A DNA stretch of 47,337 nt from an uncultured Bacteroidales bacterium (GTDB taxonomy: Bacteria; Bacteroidota; Bacteroidia; Bacteroidales; Bacteroidaceae): assembly GCA_945828345.1 (NCBI GenBank), contig CALZRA010000002.1, forward strand, positions 1 through 47,337, written 5' to 3'. Positions 33,597-43,580 of this stretch are shown piece by piece. Numbering within the stretch: the first letter of the stretch is position 1; the number at the start of each line of letters is the position of its first letter. The position numbers were made by a program, and so were the translations under genes. The notes under the pieces were generated by a model. It saw only the letters and a list, made by a program, of their open reading frames with translations, ran no database searches and had not been told where the DNA came from.

Positions 33597-35813
33597 TTAC
33601 ATGCTTTGGTGGAACGAGCGGGAGATAACCTCCAGCTGGTGTTCGCGAGAGAGCTTCACGAAGTTCACGGCGTAGCCGCTCACACGGATGGTCAGCTGCG
33701 GGTACTTCTCGGGATGCTCCATGGCATCTTCCAGCATTTCGCGGTTCAGCACATTCACATTCAGGTGGTGGGCACCCTTGGTGAAGTAGCCGTCCATCAT
33801 GGTCACAAGGTTCTCCACGCGTTCTTCAGGCGTGGGACCCAAGCTCTTGGGTACAATGCTGAAGGTGTTTGAAATGCCGTCCTGAGAGTCGCGGTAGCGC
33901 AGCTTGGCAACCGAAGCCAACGAAGCGATGGCACCGCTCTTGTCGCGGCCATGCATCGGGTTGGCACCCGGAGCGAAAGCCACACCGGCAGCGCGTCCGT
34001 CGGGAGTGGCACCCGTCTTCTTGCCGTACATCACGTTGGAAGTGATGGTAAGCAGCGAGAGGGTGGGGCGGGCGTTCTTGTAGACAGGCAGCTTCTTGAG
34101 TTCTTCCATGAAGAAGTACACGAGGTCTACACCGAGGTGGTCCACACGGTCATCGTTGTTGCCGAAGCAGGGGAACTCGCCTTGGATGTCGAAGCTTTCG
34201 GTCAGGCCGATGTCGTTGCGCTTGGCCGTTACGGTGGCATACTTGATGGCCGACAGCGAGTCGATAGCGATAGACAGGCCGGCAGCGCCGTAGGCCAGGT
34301 TGATGCGCGGGTTCGTGTCGACGAAAGCCATCTGTGCCTTCTCGTAGTAGTACTTGTCGTGCATGTAGTGGATGATGTTCATGGCATCATTGTACACGCG
34401 GGCAATCTGCGTGAGCACCAGCTTGTAGTTGTGCATCACCTCTTCGAAGTTGAGCTTGTCGTTAGTCAGCACGGGAATGCCTTCGACCATCACGGTACCC
34501 GTCTTTTCGCAACGTCCGCCGTTGATGGCGAGCAGCAGGGCCTTGGCCAGGTTGCAGCGTGCGCCGAAGAACTGGATTTGGCGGCCGATGTCCTGATAAG
34601 AAACGCAGCAGGCGATTCCGTAGTCGTCGGAGCCGCGCACTTCACGCATCAGGGTGTCGTTTTCGTACTGGATCGAGGAAGTGTCAACGCTGACCTTGGC
34701 GCAGAAGTTCTTGAAGCCTTCGGGCAGTTCGGGACTCCAGAGCACGGTGAGGTTGGGCTCGGGCGAAGGACCGAGGTTGTAGAGCGTCTGCAAGAAGCGG
34801 AACGAGGTCTTCGTAACCTTGGTGCGGCCATCGTTGAAGCGTCCGCCAATCGATTCGGTCACCCAGGTGGGGTCGCCGGCGAAGATTTCGTTGTATGCCT
34901 CCATGCGCAGGTGGCGAACCATGCGGAGCTTCATGACAAACTGGTCGATGAGTTCCTGAGCGTAGGTCTCGTCGATGAGGTTGTGCTTCAGGTCGTGCTC
35001 GATGTAGATGTCGAGGAACGACGAAACGTTGCCGAGCGACATGGCTGCACCGTCCTGTTCCTTCACGGCAGCGAGGTAGGCCATGTAGACCCACTGTACA
35101 GCTTCGAGTGCGTTCTGTGCGGGACGGCTCAGGTCGAGACCGTAGTATTCGCCCAGCACCTTGATTTCGGCCAGTGCCTTGATTTGTTCGGCCACCTCTT
35201 CGCGCAGGCGGATCTGTGCGTCGGTCATCGGACCGTTCAGGTGCTTCAGGTCTTCCTTCTTGGCTTCGATGATGCGGTCGATGCCGTAGAGAGCCAGACG
35301 GCGGTAGTCGCCGATGATGCGTCCGCGGGCATAGTTGTCGGGCAGACCGGTCAGGAAGCCGAGCGAGCGGAAGCGGCGGATTTCCTCTGTGTATACGTCA
35401 AACACACCGTCATTGTGCGTCTTGCGGTAGTGCGTAAAGATGTCCTTCACTTTGGGACTCACCTCGGTGCCTTGCTGGGCGCAGGCCTTTTCGACCACCT
35501 TGATACCGCCGAAGGGCTTGATAGAGCGGCGGAGCAGTTCGTCGGTCTGCAAGCCTACGATCAGTTCGTTTTCCTTATCGATGTAGCCAGCCTTGTGTGA
35601 GCTGATCGTTGATACGGTGTTGGGGTCGAGTGAGCGTACACCGCCGTTGGCACGTTCCTCTTCGAGAGCCTGCAGGCAGATGTTCCACAGTTTGCGGGTG
35701 CGGTCTGTGGGACCTACGAGGAATGAGGCGTCGCCTTCGTACGGGGTGAGGTTGCGGTGAACAAAGTCGGTCACGTTGATTTGTTCCTTCCAGGGTCCTT
35801 CAATAAAGTTCAT
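33597..35813 (-). CDS. pflB: Formate C-acetyltransferase (pyruvate formate-lyase)
   Basis: The start at 35813 ([14 protein letters not shown]) gives 738 residues, the normal length. This glycyl-radical enzyme converts pyruvate and CoA to acetyl-CoA and formate in anaerobic metabolism. The Cys-Cys pair is in [13 protein letters not shown], and the radical Gly is near the C-terminus in [10 protein letters not shown]. The activating enzyme gene (pflA), often adjacent, is absent: downstream is the convergent carbamoyltransferase and upstream the phytase-like gene. It has its own promoter (35995-36025) and a ~175-nt leader. Confidence 0.97.
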   Translation of the reverse strand: MNFIEGPWKEQINVTDFVHRNLTPYEGDASFLVGPTDRTRKLWNICLQALEEERANGGVRSLDPNTVSTISSHKAGYIDKENELIVGLQTDELLRRSIKPFGGIKVVEKACAQQGTEVSPKVKDIFTHYRKTHNDGVFDVYTEEIRRFRSLGFLTGLPDNYARGRIIGDYRRLALYGIDRIIEAKKEDLKHLNGPMTDAQIRLREEVAEQIKALAEIKVLGEYYGLDLSRPAQNALEAVQWVYMAYLAAVKEQDGAAMSLGNVSSFLDIYIEHDLKHNLIDETYAQELIDQFVMKLRMVRHLRMEAYNEIFAGDPTWVTESIGGRFNDGRTKVTKTSFRFLQTLYNLGPSPEPNLTVLWSPELPEGFKNFCAKVSVDTSSIQYENDTLMREVRGSDDYGIACCVSYQDIGRQIQFFGARCNLAKALLLAINGGRCEKTGTVMVEGIPVLTNDKLNFEEVMHNYKLVLTQIARVYNDAMNIIHYMHDKYYYEKAQMAFVDTNPRINLAYGAAGLSIAIDSLSAIKYATVTAKRNDIGLTESFDIQGEFPCFGNNDDRVDHLGVDLVYFFMEELKKLPVYKNARPTLSLLTITSNVMYGKKTGATPDGRAAGVAFAPGANPMHGRDKSGAIASLASVAKLRYRDSQDGISNTFSIVPKSLGPTPEERVENLVTMMDGYFTKGAHHLNVNVLNREMLEDAMEHPEKYPQLTIRVSGYAVNFVKLSREHQLEVISRSFHQSM

Positions 35814-35994
35814 TGGTTCAAAAATTAAAGGAGTGAATAATGTGGTTTTGACTGCGAGGTGCCGTTTCCGGCCTGATGCTGGCCTATGGCGGAACTGTAC
35901 TGCCGACATGGGCCGTTGGCGAATAAGGTAGGCCGGTGAGAAACGCTATTCAAAAAGACCAGCGAGCCAAAGTCCATTCTTGTGTTTTGCTTTG

Positions 35995-36025
35995 CAAAGG
36001 TAGGACATTAGTTTCACTCATGCAA
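35995..36025 (-). promoter_or_regulatory. pflB promoter
   Basis: On the minus strand TTG (36025-36023), a 20-nt spacer and TACCTTTG (36002-35995) match the Bacteroidetes consensus well. The 35814-36195 gap otherwise contains the pflB leader (35814-35990) and about 165 nt upstream with no recognised element. Confidence 0.7.
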
Positions 36026-36195
36026 CAAATGCCAATGTATTCTTTTAACTAATTTGTAATAAGTACAAACTTTGCAGACTTGGGTTGACAGAATAGGGAA
36101 AAATACTGTGTGCGGGGGTCGTGGTCTGCCAGCCGGGCGGCCGTAACTTCGGTATAGAAGGCTGCCATTTCGGACAGATGGCTGTGGCGGGAGAG

Positions 36196-37266
36196 TCACT
36201 CGCCCAGCACGATTACCTTGACATAGTCCTTCAGGTGGAAGGGGCCTTTGGTGTAGCCACCTTGTGAGTCGCTGATCAGGAGCAGGGTGCGGCGCCCATC
36301 GTTCAGGGTGCGGCCCAGACACATGCCCTCATAGTTGGCGAAGTTCAGTTTGAGCGGCTGCGCGGCCGTTTTCCAGCTTGCCAACAGCTTTTTGACGAGG
36401 AAATGGTTGGGGTCGAGCTTCTGGAAGGAGATGCTGCTGTCAATTTGGTGTCCCTGGGTGGGGTCAACCAAGAACAGCTTGCAATGCACTTCGCTGCTCA
36501 GCCCGCCGGCGGTCACATTGGCTTCGCGTTCCAGCACGAGCAGCTTGCCGTCAGGCAGGGCGGTCAGTGCGGTCACACCGAAAGCATAAATTTTGCCAAA
36601 GTCATCGGTGCGTCCGGGTGCCATGCGATAGGCATACTGGGCCACGGGCTGCAGGTTGTCGTCGAAGGCTTGCAGGCGCAACAGGTTATTGAAGCCGGGG
36701 TAGAGCGGGCCGGCAGCATCGCCGTCAGCCTTCAGCGTACTTTCGGTGGTAGTCCAGAAACGGTGTGTCTCGGGGCAATAGGTCAAAGCCTCGAAGCCGT
36801 AGTTTGGCACAATCTTGTCCAGCGCAAAGACAGCAGGCACATTCAGCTGGCGGCCTGTAGGCTGTCCGTCGAGGGCATATTCCAGTATCTGCTGGTCGCC
36901 TTCTCCGCTGATGAAGAGTGTGCCGGCAGGCGCAAACCAGGCAATGCCTTCGCAGTCGCGCTTGCAAATGCCCTGAGCATTCACGTGGGGTTTGGCATTG
37001 CCCCTGAATCCTTCCAGATATACGTTGGTCACTTCGCCCGTTTGGGGATGTTGGTCGATGCGGAACAGGAAGAAACCGTCGGACGGCTCTTTGTCGCTGA
37101 CCACGGCATAGCGGTTTTCGTCCAAATGCGTGATGCCGCTGTACTGGGCACTGCCAATGTTCCACTTGGAGAGCGATTGCTGCTTCAGTTCCATGGCAGT
37201 CTGTGCGCTCAGCCCCATCGGGGTGAGGCAGGAGAGCAGGAGAGGGATAAGTTGCAACTTTTTCAT
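36196..37266 (-). CDS. Exported esterase-like activity of phytase (phytase-like) protein
   Basis: The ATG at 37266 gives 356 residues with a signal peptide (MKKLQLIPLLLSCLTPMGLSA). The rest is a beta-propeller-like sequence of the PF13449 'phytase-like' family: SGITHLDENRYAVVSDKEP, CKRDCEGIAWFAPAG, NYGFEALTYCPE and FANYEGMCLGRTL are the typical blade motifs. The family is named from sequence similarity to phytases; phosphatase activity is rarely shown. It is last of the long minus-strand run from the PASTA gene. Confidence 0.85.
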   Translation of the reverse strand: MKKLQLIPLLLSCLTPMGLSAQTAMELKQQSLSKWNIGSAQYSGITHLDENRYAVVSDKEPSDGFFLFRIDQHPQTGEVTNVYLEGFRGNAKPHVNAQGICKRDCEGIAWFAPAGTLFISGEGDQQILEYALDGQPTGRQLNVPAVFALDKIVPNYGFEALTYCPETHRFWTTTESTLKADGDAAGPLYPGFNNLLRLQAFDDNLQPVAQYAYRMAPGRTDDFGKIYAFGVTALTALPDGKLLVLEREANVTAGGLSSEVHCKLFLVDPTQGHQIDSSISFQKLDPNHFLVKKLLASWKTAAQPLKLNFANYEGMCLGRTLNDGRRTLLLISDSQGGYTKGPFHLKDYVKVIVLGE

Positions 37267-37364
37267 GACAGGAGGCGCTGGGCGCATGGGATTTGGTTTG
37301 AGGATGGCAGAAGTGGGGGGACAGGAACGGTGTGGTGCAGCCGCTGCCGCTCAGGACAGCGTGC

Positions 37365-38408
37365 TCATTCGTCCAGCAGCATATCCATCACCATGGGCTG
37401 TGCGGCCATAAACATGGCGGCCAGTCCGCCTGGTGTGACGATGCTGGGCGGCTGCAGGTCGGTGAGCCGCACTTTGCCCTGCTCCACTCTGTACCAGCCA
37501 TTGTTCTCGGGAATGTCCAGGTCGCAGTCCACACCGATGTGCAGCTGGAAGCCGGGATTAGAGGCTGCGATGCTTCCCAAAAAGCGGGGAGCGTTGATGA
37601 CGCGTGCCATGGCGTAAGGCGTGGTGTTCTTGAGCGAACCCGGTGTGCCAAAACGGCGGAACACCTGGTCTACTCCGCAGGTGCGGCACAGATAGTCGAC
37701 AAAGGCAGCCCGTGCTGCCGGCTCACTGATGGCCAGCGTGCGCACATACACCCGTCCGTTGGGTTCTTTGACGGCCAGACAGAAGCCCACCATGCGGCGT
37801 TTGCGGCGGGCCATCAGCACGTAGCCGTCTTCCAGGTCGGCCGCTTCGAGTGCGGCAAAGAAGTCCGATTCGGAAGGGTGGACCATGAAGGGCAGTTCGG
37901 CGGTCAGCCGGTGGTAGAAGACATACAGCTCCTGGGGCCACTCATCGGGGCGGCTCACTTCAATCTTGTCGAAGTGGCCGTCGTTTGACACATCGAGCGG
38001 CAGCTCCTGACGGTAGGTTGAAGTCCAGTAGTTGCCGTGTTCCGGCCGTTCGTAGAACCGGCGCATCTCCTCATTGGAGGGAATGAGGAAGCTGAGTGTT
38101 GCGCCTTGTCTGAACAGGCGGCGGTGGGCTTCGTGCAGGAGGTTTGAGGCGTAGCCTCGATGCCGGTGGGCTGGCAGGGTGGCCAGTCCGGACACGTAGC
38201 CGGCGTGTTGTACATTGCCGTAGAAGGTCAGCCGGTAGGGAAGCAGCTGCATGGCGGCCACCACCTGGCCGCTCTGGCGCACGGTGAGATTGTTCTCATC
38301 GGTGTATTTGTCGGCAAAGTAGATGTCGGTGAAGGCCTCGGAGTCGTCGAAACACTCGCGCCACAACTGCCGGGTCTGGTTCTTTATTTCTTCGGGGGTG
38401 AGGAGCAT
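37365..38408 (-). CDS. GNAT acetyltransferase, Eis-like
   Basis: This 347-residue protein has an N-terminal GNAT domain with the acetyl-CoA loop LATLPAHRHRGYASNLLHEA (about residues 76-95) and FLIPSNEEMRRFYER. A second GNAT-like part follows, then a C-terminal sterol-carrier-like region (about 250-347), giving the three-part layout of Eis proteins. Eis enzymes acetylate amines such as aminoglycosides or polyamines; the substrate here is unknown. It begins 10 nt after the DUF2156 gene ends, so the two form a pair. Confidence 0.85.
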   Translation of the reverse strand: MLLTPEEIKNQTRQLWRECFDDSEAFTDIYFADKYTDENNLTVRQSGQVVAAMQLLPYRLTFYGNVQHAGYVSGLATLPAHRHRGYASNLLHEAHRRLFRQGATLSFLIPSNEEMRRFYERPEHGNYWTSTYRQELPLDVSNDGHFDKIEVSRPDEWPQELYVFYHRLTAELPFMVHPSESDFFAALEAADLEDGYVLMARRKRRMVGFCLAVKEPNGRVYVRTLAISEPAARAAFVDYLCRTCGVDQVFRRFGTPGSLKNTTPYAMARVINAPRFLGSIAASNPGFQLHIGVDCDLDIPENNGWYRVEQGKVRLTDLQPPSIVTPGGLAAMFMAAQPMVMDMLLDE

Positions 38409-38417
38409 GGTGGTCTG

Positions 38418-39365
38418 TTAAAGTGAGAGGGAGGGGGATGGGGCCGGGGCAGCACCCATGGGATGCTTGGTCATCACGGTGTATTTGTGAAGCAGCGTGT
38501 AGGGGTGGTATGACAGCTTGGACTGGCGCAAGCCGTCGATGCCCAGGTCTTCCTCCCTGTTTATATAGGTATAGGTTGAAGGGATGCTGCGTGCAAAGTC
38601 GCGGCAGAGTGTGGCATAGATGCCTTCATAGGCGGCATCGGCCTTCTCGGCACACACATCGAAGGTGTCGTAGTTGACGGGAGCACCGTAGGTGAAGGCG
38701 GCCAGTCTGTTGCCTATCCGGATGATGCCCCCTTGTCCGTCGAGTGCGTCCCAGTGGTCAAACACCGTTTGCATGGATTGCAGCTCGGCCTGCCACGTGT
38801 AGCTGTTGCGGCCGGCAGCGGTGTGCTTTGCGCTGTTCCACTGCTGCGCCAGCTCTATACACTCGCCGAAGTGTGAGGGCTGTAGCGGTTCGAAGCGGTA
38901 GTCCGGGTACAGGCGGGCAAAGCGGTTGGCAAAGTTGCGCTTGGCCTGCATCTTCTTGCCGGCCAGCGTGGCCAATGATTCGCGCAGGTAGATATAGTCC
39001 GAAAAGTCGCGGTCCGCCTTGGCATAGAAGTAGCCCGGCATGGCTTCTTCGAGGCAGGCCACCGGGGTGTCACACACACCGAGCATCAGGAAGGGATGAC
39101 CCAGAGCCTTGGCGTCGGCCTGCAACTCGGCCACGATGTCCCGCCAGTCGCCGTTGCCCACAGGGGCCATGTAGGCGTTGTGGCCATCGGCCTTGAAGCG
39201 GAACAGCAGCCAGTGCTTGTAGACCGCCACTTCCGTGTCGTACAGGAAACGCCAGCTGAGCAGGTTCATGAAGTTGAGGTCGCAGTTGCGGCACGCTGAG
39301 TCGTGAACCAGTTGCCTGACGGCCTCTTTGTCGGACAACCCGAGCGGATGAAAGGGAATAGGCAT
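38418..39365 (-). CDS. DUF2156 (phosphatidylglycerol lysyltransferase-like) protein
   Basis: This 315-residue cytoplasmic protein matches the C-terminal domain of LPG synthases (PF09924), a tandem GNAT fold. Typical segments are CDLNFMNLLSWRFLYDTEVA, the KMQAKRNFANRFARLYPDY helix and TYTYINREEDLGIDGLRQSK, ending SYHPYTLLHKYTV. There is no flippase-like membrane domain, so it is not a full MprF. It may transfer an aminoacyl or other group to a soluble or membrane acceptor. It sits next to the Eis-like gene. Confidence 0.87.
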   Translation of the reverse strand: MPIPFHPLGLSDKEAVRQLVHDSACRNCDLNFMNLLSWRFLYDTEVAVYKHWLLFRFKADGHNAYMAPVGNGDWRDIVAELQADAKALGHPFLMLGVCDTPVACLEEAMPGYFYAKADRDFSDYIYLRESLATLAGKKMQAKRNFANRFARLYPDYRFEPLQPSHFGECIELAQQWNSAKHTAAGRNSYTWQAELQSMQTVFDHWDALDGQGGIIRIGNRLAAFTYGAPVNYDTFDVCAEKADAAYEGIYATLCRDFARSIPSTYTYINREEDLGIDGLRQSKLSYHPYTLLHKYTVMTKHPMGAAPAPSPSLSL

Positions 39366-39421
39366 GGCAGTGGGGGGATGGTGTGTGTAGAGAAGTCTGG
39401 CAGCATGGTGCGATGCGGCTG

Positions 39422-40048
39422 CTACAGCCCGAATCGGTATATCCTTTCGCCGTCAGGCGTGCCGATGGTGAGGTGCAGCGAGTCGGTGCCGGAGCGCAAC
39501 TCATCTTGCAGGGGCAGCAGGGGCAGCGACAAGAAGGTCTGTCGGGTGTAGTGGGCCGGGTCGCTGTTCCTGTTGTGCAGCAGCAGCACGTGGAGGGTTT
39601 GGCTGCCGTCGGCATTCTCCACCAGTCCGCGGCGGTGAAAGCCAAACAGGTGTGTGCCCTGGGCTGTTCCCGTAAAGCTGAGCTGCAGGTTGATGTAGCG
39701 CACGGTTTGCCAGCAGGCCACTACGCTGACCGCATCGGTCGTGAGCTTGGAGTCACGGTATTCCACAACGGGGGGTGCCAGCAGCTGTGAGCAGCTGCGC
39801 AGTTGGGCGGTCGTGCCTTCCTGCGCCATCAGGGCCAGCACGCGGTACAGCGTGTCAGCTCTGAGCCCGTTTACGGTCTGGGTCAGCGAGAGGCTGCTGC
39901 CGTCGTCCAGTATCAGCCGGCCGGCACAGCCCGTGGGGTCGGTGGGCAGGTCAGCCAGTGTCTGCTGGTAGTCAGGCAGGGGCGTAGGGTCATCGGAGCA
40001 GGCCGCCATGACACACAGCGCAGCGAGAAGTGCAGCCAGCTTTTTCAT
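39422..40048 (-). CDS. NigD-like lipoprotein
   Basis: This 208-residue protein has a lipoprotein signal ending in VMAAC (Cys about 17). The mature part has two beta-rich halves: about 40-85 (GRLILDDGSSLSLTQTVNGL), then about 100-205 with INLQLSFTGTAQGTHLFGF and HVLLLHNRNSDPAHYTRQT. This agrees with the NigD-like family of Bacteroidales lipoproteins, whose function is unknown. Its ATG overlaps the stop of the preceding acyltransferase gene (ATGA), so it is translationally coupled to it. The family assignment is moderate. Confidence 0.72.
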   Translation of the reverse strand: MKKLAALLAALCVMAACSDDPTPLPDYQQTLADLPTDPTGCAGRLILDDGSSLSLTQTVNGLRADTLYRVLALMAQEGTTAQLRSCSQLLAPPVVEYRDSKLTTDAVSVVACWQTVRYINLQLSFTGTAQGTHLFGFHRRGLVENADGSQTLHVLLLHNRNSDPAHYTRQTFLSLPLLPLQDELRSGTDSLHLTIGTPDGERIYRFGL

Positions 40049-41205
40049 TCCTTGGTTACAGTCTTCCGTTTGTTGATGGCCGGATTGGCATACATGGTCA
40101 GCATGGAGCGTCGCAGGAAGTCTTCGTCCTTGTTGGGCAGGTCGATCAGGTCCAGACGCGATTGCAGATACTGCTCGAAGCGTTGCTTGTCGTCAGGAGT
40201 GTAGCAGTGGGTAAAGTCTTGCGTGCCCTGGAGCAGGTCGACGGCCACATAATTGATGGGATAAATCGTGTAGGAGGTATGGATGGCGCGGTCAATGTGA
40301 TGTGCCAGAGTTGTGAAGAACTCTCCCTTGGGCAGGCCAGCCAGTTCGTCGATCCAGGTGTTGACGGTCGATGCCATGCAGTACTGCACACGGCCCTTGT
40401 AGCCGAAGATGCCCGTCTGCATGTTGGTAAGGTCATCCTGCTTGCTCTTCTTGAAGTCCGGATTGTCGCGCTTTTGCTGAAACTCCTTGGCTTTCAGGAA
40501 GTCGCAGGGGTCATATTCGTAGGAGATGGCTATCGGCACGATGTTCAGCGCCTTCAGCCGGTCAATGACACTGCCGCTGCCGCCCATGGCCATCATCTTC
40601 AGCACCGACTCCTGCGTGCGGTCGTCCGAGTCCTTGGCCCGTCCTTCGCGCTGAGCTATCCAGATGTTCTCGTGCTTTTCGTTGATGGCAAAGTGCATGT
40701 ATTCGCTCATCTGCTTGCTTGAGGCCAGCAGTTCGCGCATACTGACCGAACGCTTCACGATGAACGACTTGTTGATGCGCACCAACGTCTTGATCCAGGG
40801 ATGGATGAGCAGGTTGTCGCCAATGGCAATTTCGACGGTGGTGCGGAAGCCGTTGTCAATCAGCAGCACGTCGAGCAGGCCGGCATCGAGCACGATGTCG
40901 CGGTGGTTCGATATGAAGGTGTAGCTGTCGGCACGGCGGGATTCGCGAATGGCGGTGCAGTTGAGTGAGGCACCGTCCGAGCACTTCTGGAGCAGCTGCT
41001 TGATGAGGGGGTAGAATATCTTTTTCTGGAGTTCGAGCGAATCCTTGCAGGCATAAATCTGCTGTTTCAGGACCTCGAAGGGCACATCCTTGAAGAACGA
41101 CATCATGATGCCGCAAAACTGCGGGTCGGCCAGCAGGGAGTCGAAAGCTGCCGGAAGTTCTTCGGGGAGGAAGGGGCGAATGTCGTCAAAGTCGTGAATG
41201 TTCAT
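40045..41205 (-). CDS. PlsC-like glycerophospholipid acyltransferase
   Basis: The start at 41205 (MNIHDFDDIRP) gives 386 residues. The lysophospholipid acyltransferase motifs are present: SNHRDIVLDAGLL (HX4D, catalytic His/Asp), SFIVKRSVSMRELL, IWIAQREGRAKDSDD (EGR block) and NIVPIAISYEYDPCD. The size and long N- and C-terminal extensions set it apart from simple PlsC proteins. It resembles 1-acylglycerol-3-phosphate acyltransferases often found next to ddl in Bacteroidales. It probably acts at the inner membrane. The start codon lies at the edge of palindromic repeat D. Confidence 0.88.
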   Translation of the reverse strand: MNIHDFDDIRPFLPEELPAAFDSLLADPQFCGIMMSFFKDVPFEVLKQQIYACKDSLELQKKIFYPLIKQLLQKCSDGASLNCTAIRESRRADSYTFISNHRDIVLDAGLLDVLLIDNGFRTTVEIAIGDNLLIHPWIKTLVRINKSFIVKRSVSMRELLASSKQMSEYMHFAINEKHENIWIAQREGRAKDSDDRTQESVLKMMAMGGSGSVIDRLKALNIVPIAISYEYDPCDFLKAKEFQQKRDNPDFKKSKQDDLTNMQTGIFGYKGRVQYCMASTVNTWIDELAGLPKGEFFTTLAHHIDRAIHTSYTIYPINYVAVDLLQGTQDFTHCYTPDDKQRFEQYLQSRLDLIDLPNKDEDFLRRSMLTMYANPAINKRKTVTKE

Positions 41206-41210
41206 AACAT

Positions 41211-41315
41211 GATAGTTTAAAGTTGAAGAGTCCAAAGCTTATTAGGTCACTATGGAGCGCAGTCGTCGGCCGCTCAGTAACCATCCATATAAACTTTAAA
41301 CTATAAACTTTCAAC
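41211..41315. repeat. AT-rich palindrome with conserved core, copy D
   Basis: gatagtttaaagttgaagag on the left and aaactttaaactataaactt on the right surround the core ggtcactatggagcgcag...ccgctcagtaacc. The core differs from copy C by few bases. It separates ddl from the acyltransferase gene. Confidence 0.8.
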
Positions 41316-41350
41316 CCAATCTTATGGCACAGGGTAGTTGGAGAGGTTGG

Positions 41351-42343
41351 TTATTGCAGTTTGCCTTCAATGATTTCGCTCAGCACGTCCTTCATGTCGA
41401 GTGAGGCTGCGCGGACCTGTTGCGGTATGAAGCTGGTGGCAGTCATGCCCGGTGTGGTGTTGATTTCGAGCACATTGACCTGCTCGTTGCCCTTTTCGCC
41501 GGTCAGGATATAGTCGATGCGGATAATGCCGTAGCATCCCAGCAGTTCGTAGATGCGGCGGGTGGTGGCACTCACTCTTTCAGCCGTTTCGGGGGCGATG
41601 CGTGCCGGTGTGATTTCGTCAACCTTGCCGTTGTACTTGGCGTCGTAGTCGAAGAACTCCTGCGAGGTGACCACTTCGGTGATGGGCAGGGTGGTGATGT
41701 CGCCATTAGCGCGCTTGTAGCATCCGCAGGTGATTTCCGTGCCGCTCATCATGCGTTCGATCATCACCTCGTCGCTTTCGGTCATGGCCTTCTCGATAGC
41801 GGCGCGCAGTGCGTCGGCCCGCTTCACCTTGGTCACGCCAAAGCTCGAGCCGCCGGCGTTGGGCTTTACGAAGCAGGGAAGGCCCAGTCGGGCCACCACT
41901 TCCTCTTCGGCCGGGATGGGCTGGCCGCGCCGTATCAGGATGGAGTCCGACAGATGAAGGTCGGGGTAGTTGCGCAGGAAGTTGTTCAGCGCAAACTTGT
42001 TGAAGGTGAGTGATTCGACCAGCACGCCGCCGGTGGAGTAGGGCAGTCCGATCAGGTCGAAGTAGCCCTGCATGATGCCGTCTTCGCCCGGTGTGCCGTG
42101 AATGGTGATGTAGGCAAAGTCAAATTCGTGGCGGCCGTCGGTAGCGGTAAACGAGAAGTCGTTGCGGTCAATGTGGCACAGCTCGTTGCCGTAATGCACC
42201 TTCCAGTTGCCCGATTTGACTTCAACCACATAGCAGTTGTATTTCTCAGTGTCCATAAAGGAGAGTATGCCCTCTGCCGAGCGCAGGGACACATCGTGTT
42301 CGGAGGAGTCGCCTCCGGCAACAATGGCTATGGTCCGTTTCAT
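41351..42343 (-). CDS. ddl: D-alanine--D-alanine ligase
   Basis: This 330-residue ATP-grasp enzyme joins two D-alanines for peptidoglycan. It contains the N-terminal GGDSSEHDVSLRSAEGIL, the ATP-binding VKPNAGGSSFGVTKV, the omega-loop EFFDYDAKYNGKVDEITPA with Tyr (D-Ala rather than D-Lac type), and EINTTPGMTATSF for metal binding. It follows the RluD-like gene in the order PASTA, RluD, Ddl that is common in Bacteroidales. Confidence 0.96.
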   Translation of the reverse strand: MKRTIAIVAGGDSSEHDVSLRSAEGILSFMDTEKYNCYVVEVKSGNWKVHYGNELCHIDRNDFSFTATDGRHEFDFAYITIHGTPGEDGIMQGYFDLIGLPYSTGGVLVESLTFNKFALNNFLRNYPDLHLSDSILIRRGQPIPAEEEVVARLGLPCFVKPNAGGSSFGVTKVKRADALRAAIEKAMTESDEVMIERMMSGTEITCGCYKRANGDITTLPITEVVTSQEFFDYDAKYNGKVDEITPARIAPETAERVSATTRRIYELLGCYGIIRIDYILTGEKGNEQVNVLEINTTPGMTATSFIPQQVRAASLDMKDVLSEIIEGKLQ

Positions 42344-42430
42344 ATTGAAGGATAGTTTTGGATAGTTTTCAGGGGGAGAGAGGGGGGAGGAGCCGTTCTT
42401 CTGTGACTATGGCCGTCGGCTGGCGGGGAA

Positions 42431-43531
42431 TCATGTCAGGCCTCTTGCTCCTTGTACGTAGGTGGTCCATTTGTCGATCAGGGCGGCCATGTCGGGTGGC
42501 AGTTCGGCCGAGAAGTCCATTTCGCGCCCCGTCTGGGGATGCTTGAAACCCAGTGTGCGCGCGTGCAGGGCCTGTCGGGGACACAGGGCGAAGCAGTTGT
42601 GTACGAAGCTGTTGTAGCTGCTGCTGTGCTTGCCGCGCAGTATCTGGTCGCCGCCGTAGCGGGCATCGTTGAACAGGGGGTGGCCCAGGTGTTTCATGTG
42701 GGCACGTATCTGGTGGGTCCGTCCGGTTTCGAGCACGCACTCCACCAGTGTCACATAGCCGAAGCGGCGCAACACCTGATAGTGTGTCACCGCGTGCTTG
42801 CCAATGCCCGACTGCGGGTCGAACACCGCCATTTGCATGCGGTCGCGCGGGTCTCGGCCGATGTTGCCCTCTATGCGTCCCGTGTCGTCGGGCACGTTGC
42901 CCCATACCAGTGCGTTGTAGCGGCGTCGGGTGGTCTTGTTGAAGAACTGCACGCCCAGCTTGCTCTTGGCATCGGGTGTCTTGGCCACTACGAGCAAGCC
43001 TGAGGTGTCCTTGTCTATGCGGTGAACCAGTCCCACGGCAGGGTCGTTGGGGTCGTAGTCGGGCTGGTCGCGCAGGTGCCAGGCTATGGCATTGACCAGT
43101 GTGCCCGTATAGTTGCCGCAGCCGGGGTGGACCACTAAGCCGGCAGGCTTGTTCAGCACGATCAGTTCGCTGTCCTCATACACGATGTCGAGCGGAATGT
43201 CCTCGGGTTCAATGAGGTTCTCATAGCGTGGGCGGTCGAGCAGCAGCGTCACCACATCGAGGGGCTTGACGCGGTAGTTGCTCTTCACCGGCATACCGTT
43301 GACATGCACGAATCCGGCTTTGGCTGCCAGCTGGATGCGGTGGCGCGAGGTGTCCTTCAGGTGGTCCATCAGGAACTTGTCGATGCGCAGCAGCTGCTGC
43401 CCCTTGTCGGCCACCACGCGGTAGTGTTCATAGAGTTCGGCCGGCACCTCGTCGGCGTCGTCCTCGTTCAGTTCGGCCAGCGCCTCATCGTCGGCCAGCG
43501 TTTCGGCCAGTTCGTTCGGAGCTTGGTTCAT
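42431..43531 (-). CDS. RluD-family 23S rRNA pseudouridine synthase
   Basis: The start at 43531 (MNQAPNELAETL) gives 366 residues; an ATG nine codons earlier is possible. After an acidic N-terminus, an S4 domain (about 50-110) contains RIDKFLMDHLKDTSRHRIQ. The catalytic domain has GLVHRIDKDTSGLLVVAKT with the catalytic Asp, HPGCGNYTGTLVNAIAWHL and CVLETGRTHQIRAHMKHLGH. RluD modifies helix 69 of 23S rRNA. It lies 49 nt after the PASTA gene. Confidence 0.94.
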   Translation of the reverse strand: MNQAPNELAETLADDEALAELNEDDADEVPAELYEHYRVVADKGQQLLRIDKFLMDHLKDTSRHRIQLAAKAGFVHVNGMPVKSNYRVKPLDVVTLLLDRPRYENLIEPEDIPLDIVYEDSELIVLNKPAGLVVHPGCGNYTGTLVNAIAWHLRDQPDYDPNDPAVGLVHRIDKDTSGLLVVAKTPDAKSKLGVQFFNKTTRRRYNALVWGNVPDDTGRIEGNIGRDPRDRMQMAVFDPQSGIGKHAVTHYQVLRRFGYVTLVECVLETGRTHQIRAHMKHLGHPLFNDARYGGDQILRGKHSSSYNSFVHNCFALCPRQALHARTLGFKHPQTGREMDFSAELPPDMAALIDKWTTYVQGARGLT

Positions 43532-43580
43532 GGGCGGGTAGGGAGTGCATGTGGACATGTTCGGTCGTGGTGCAGTTTTG

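Noticed and set aside
33951-35600. 549-codon plus-strand open frame
   Set aside because: Antisense to pflB, whose Cys-Cys and glycyl-radical motifs are intact.
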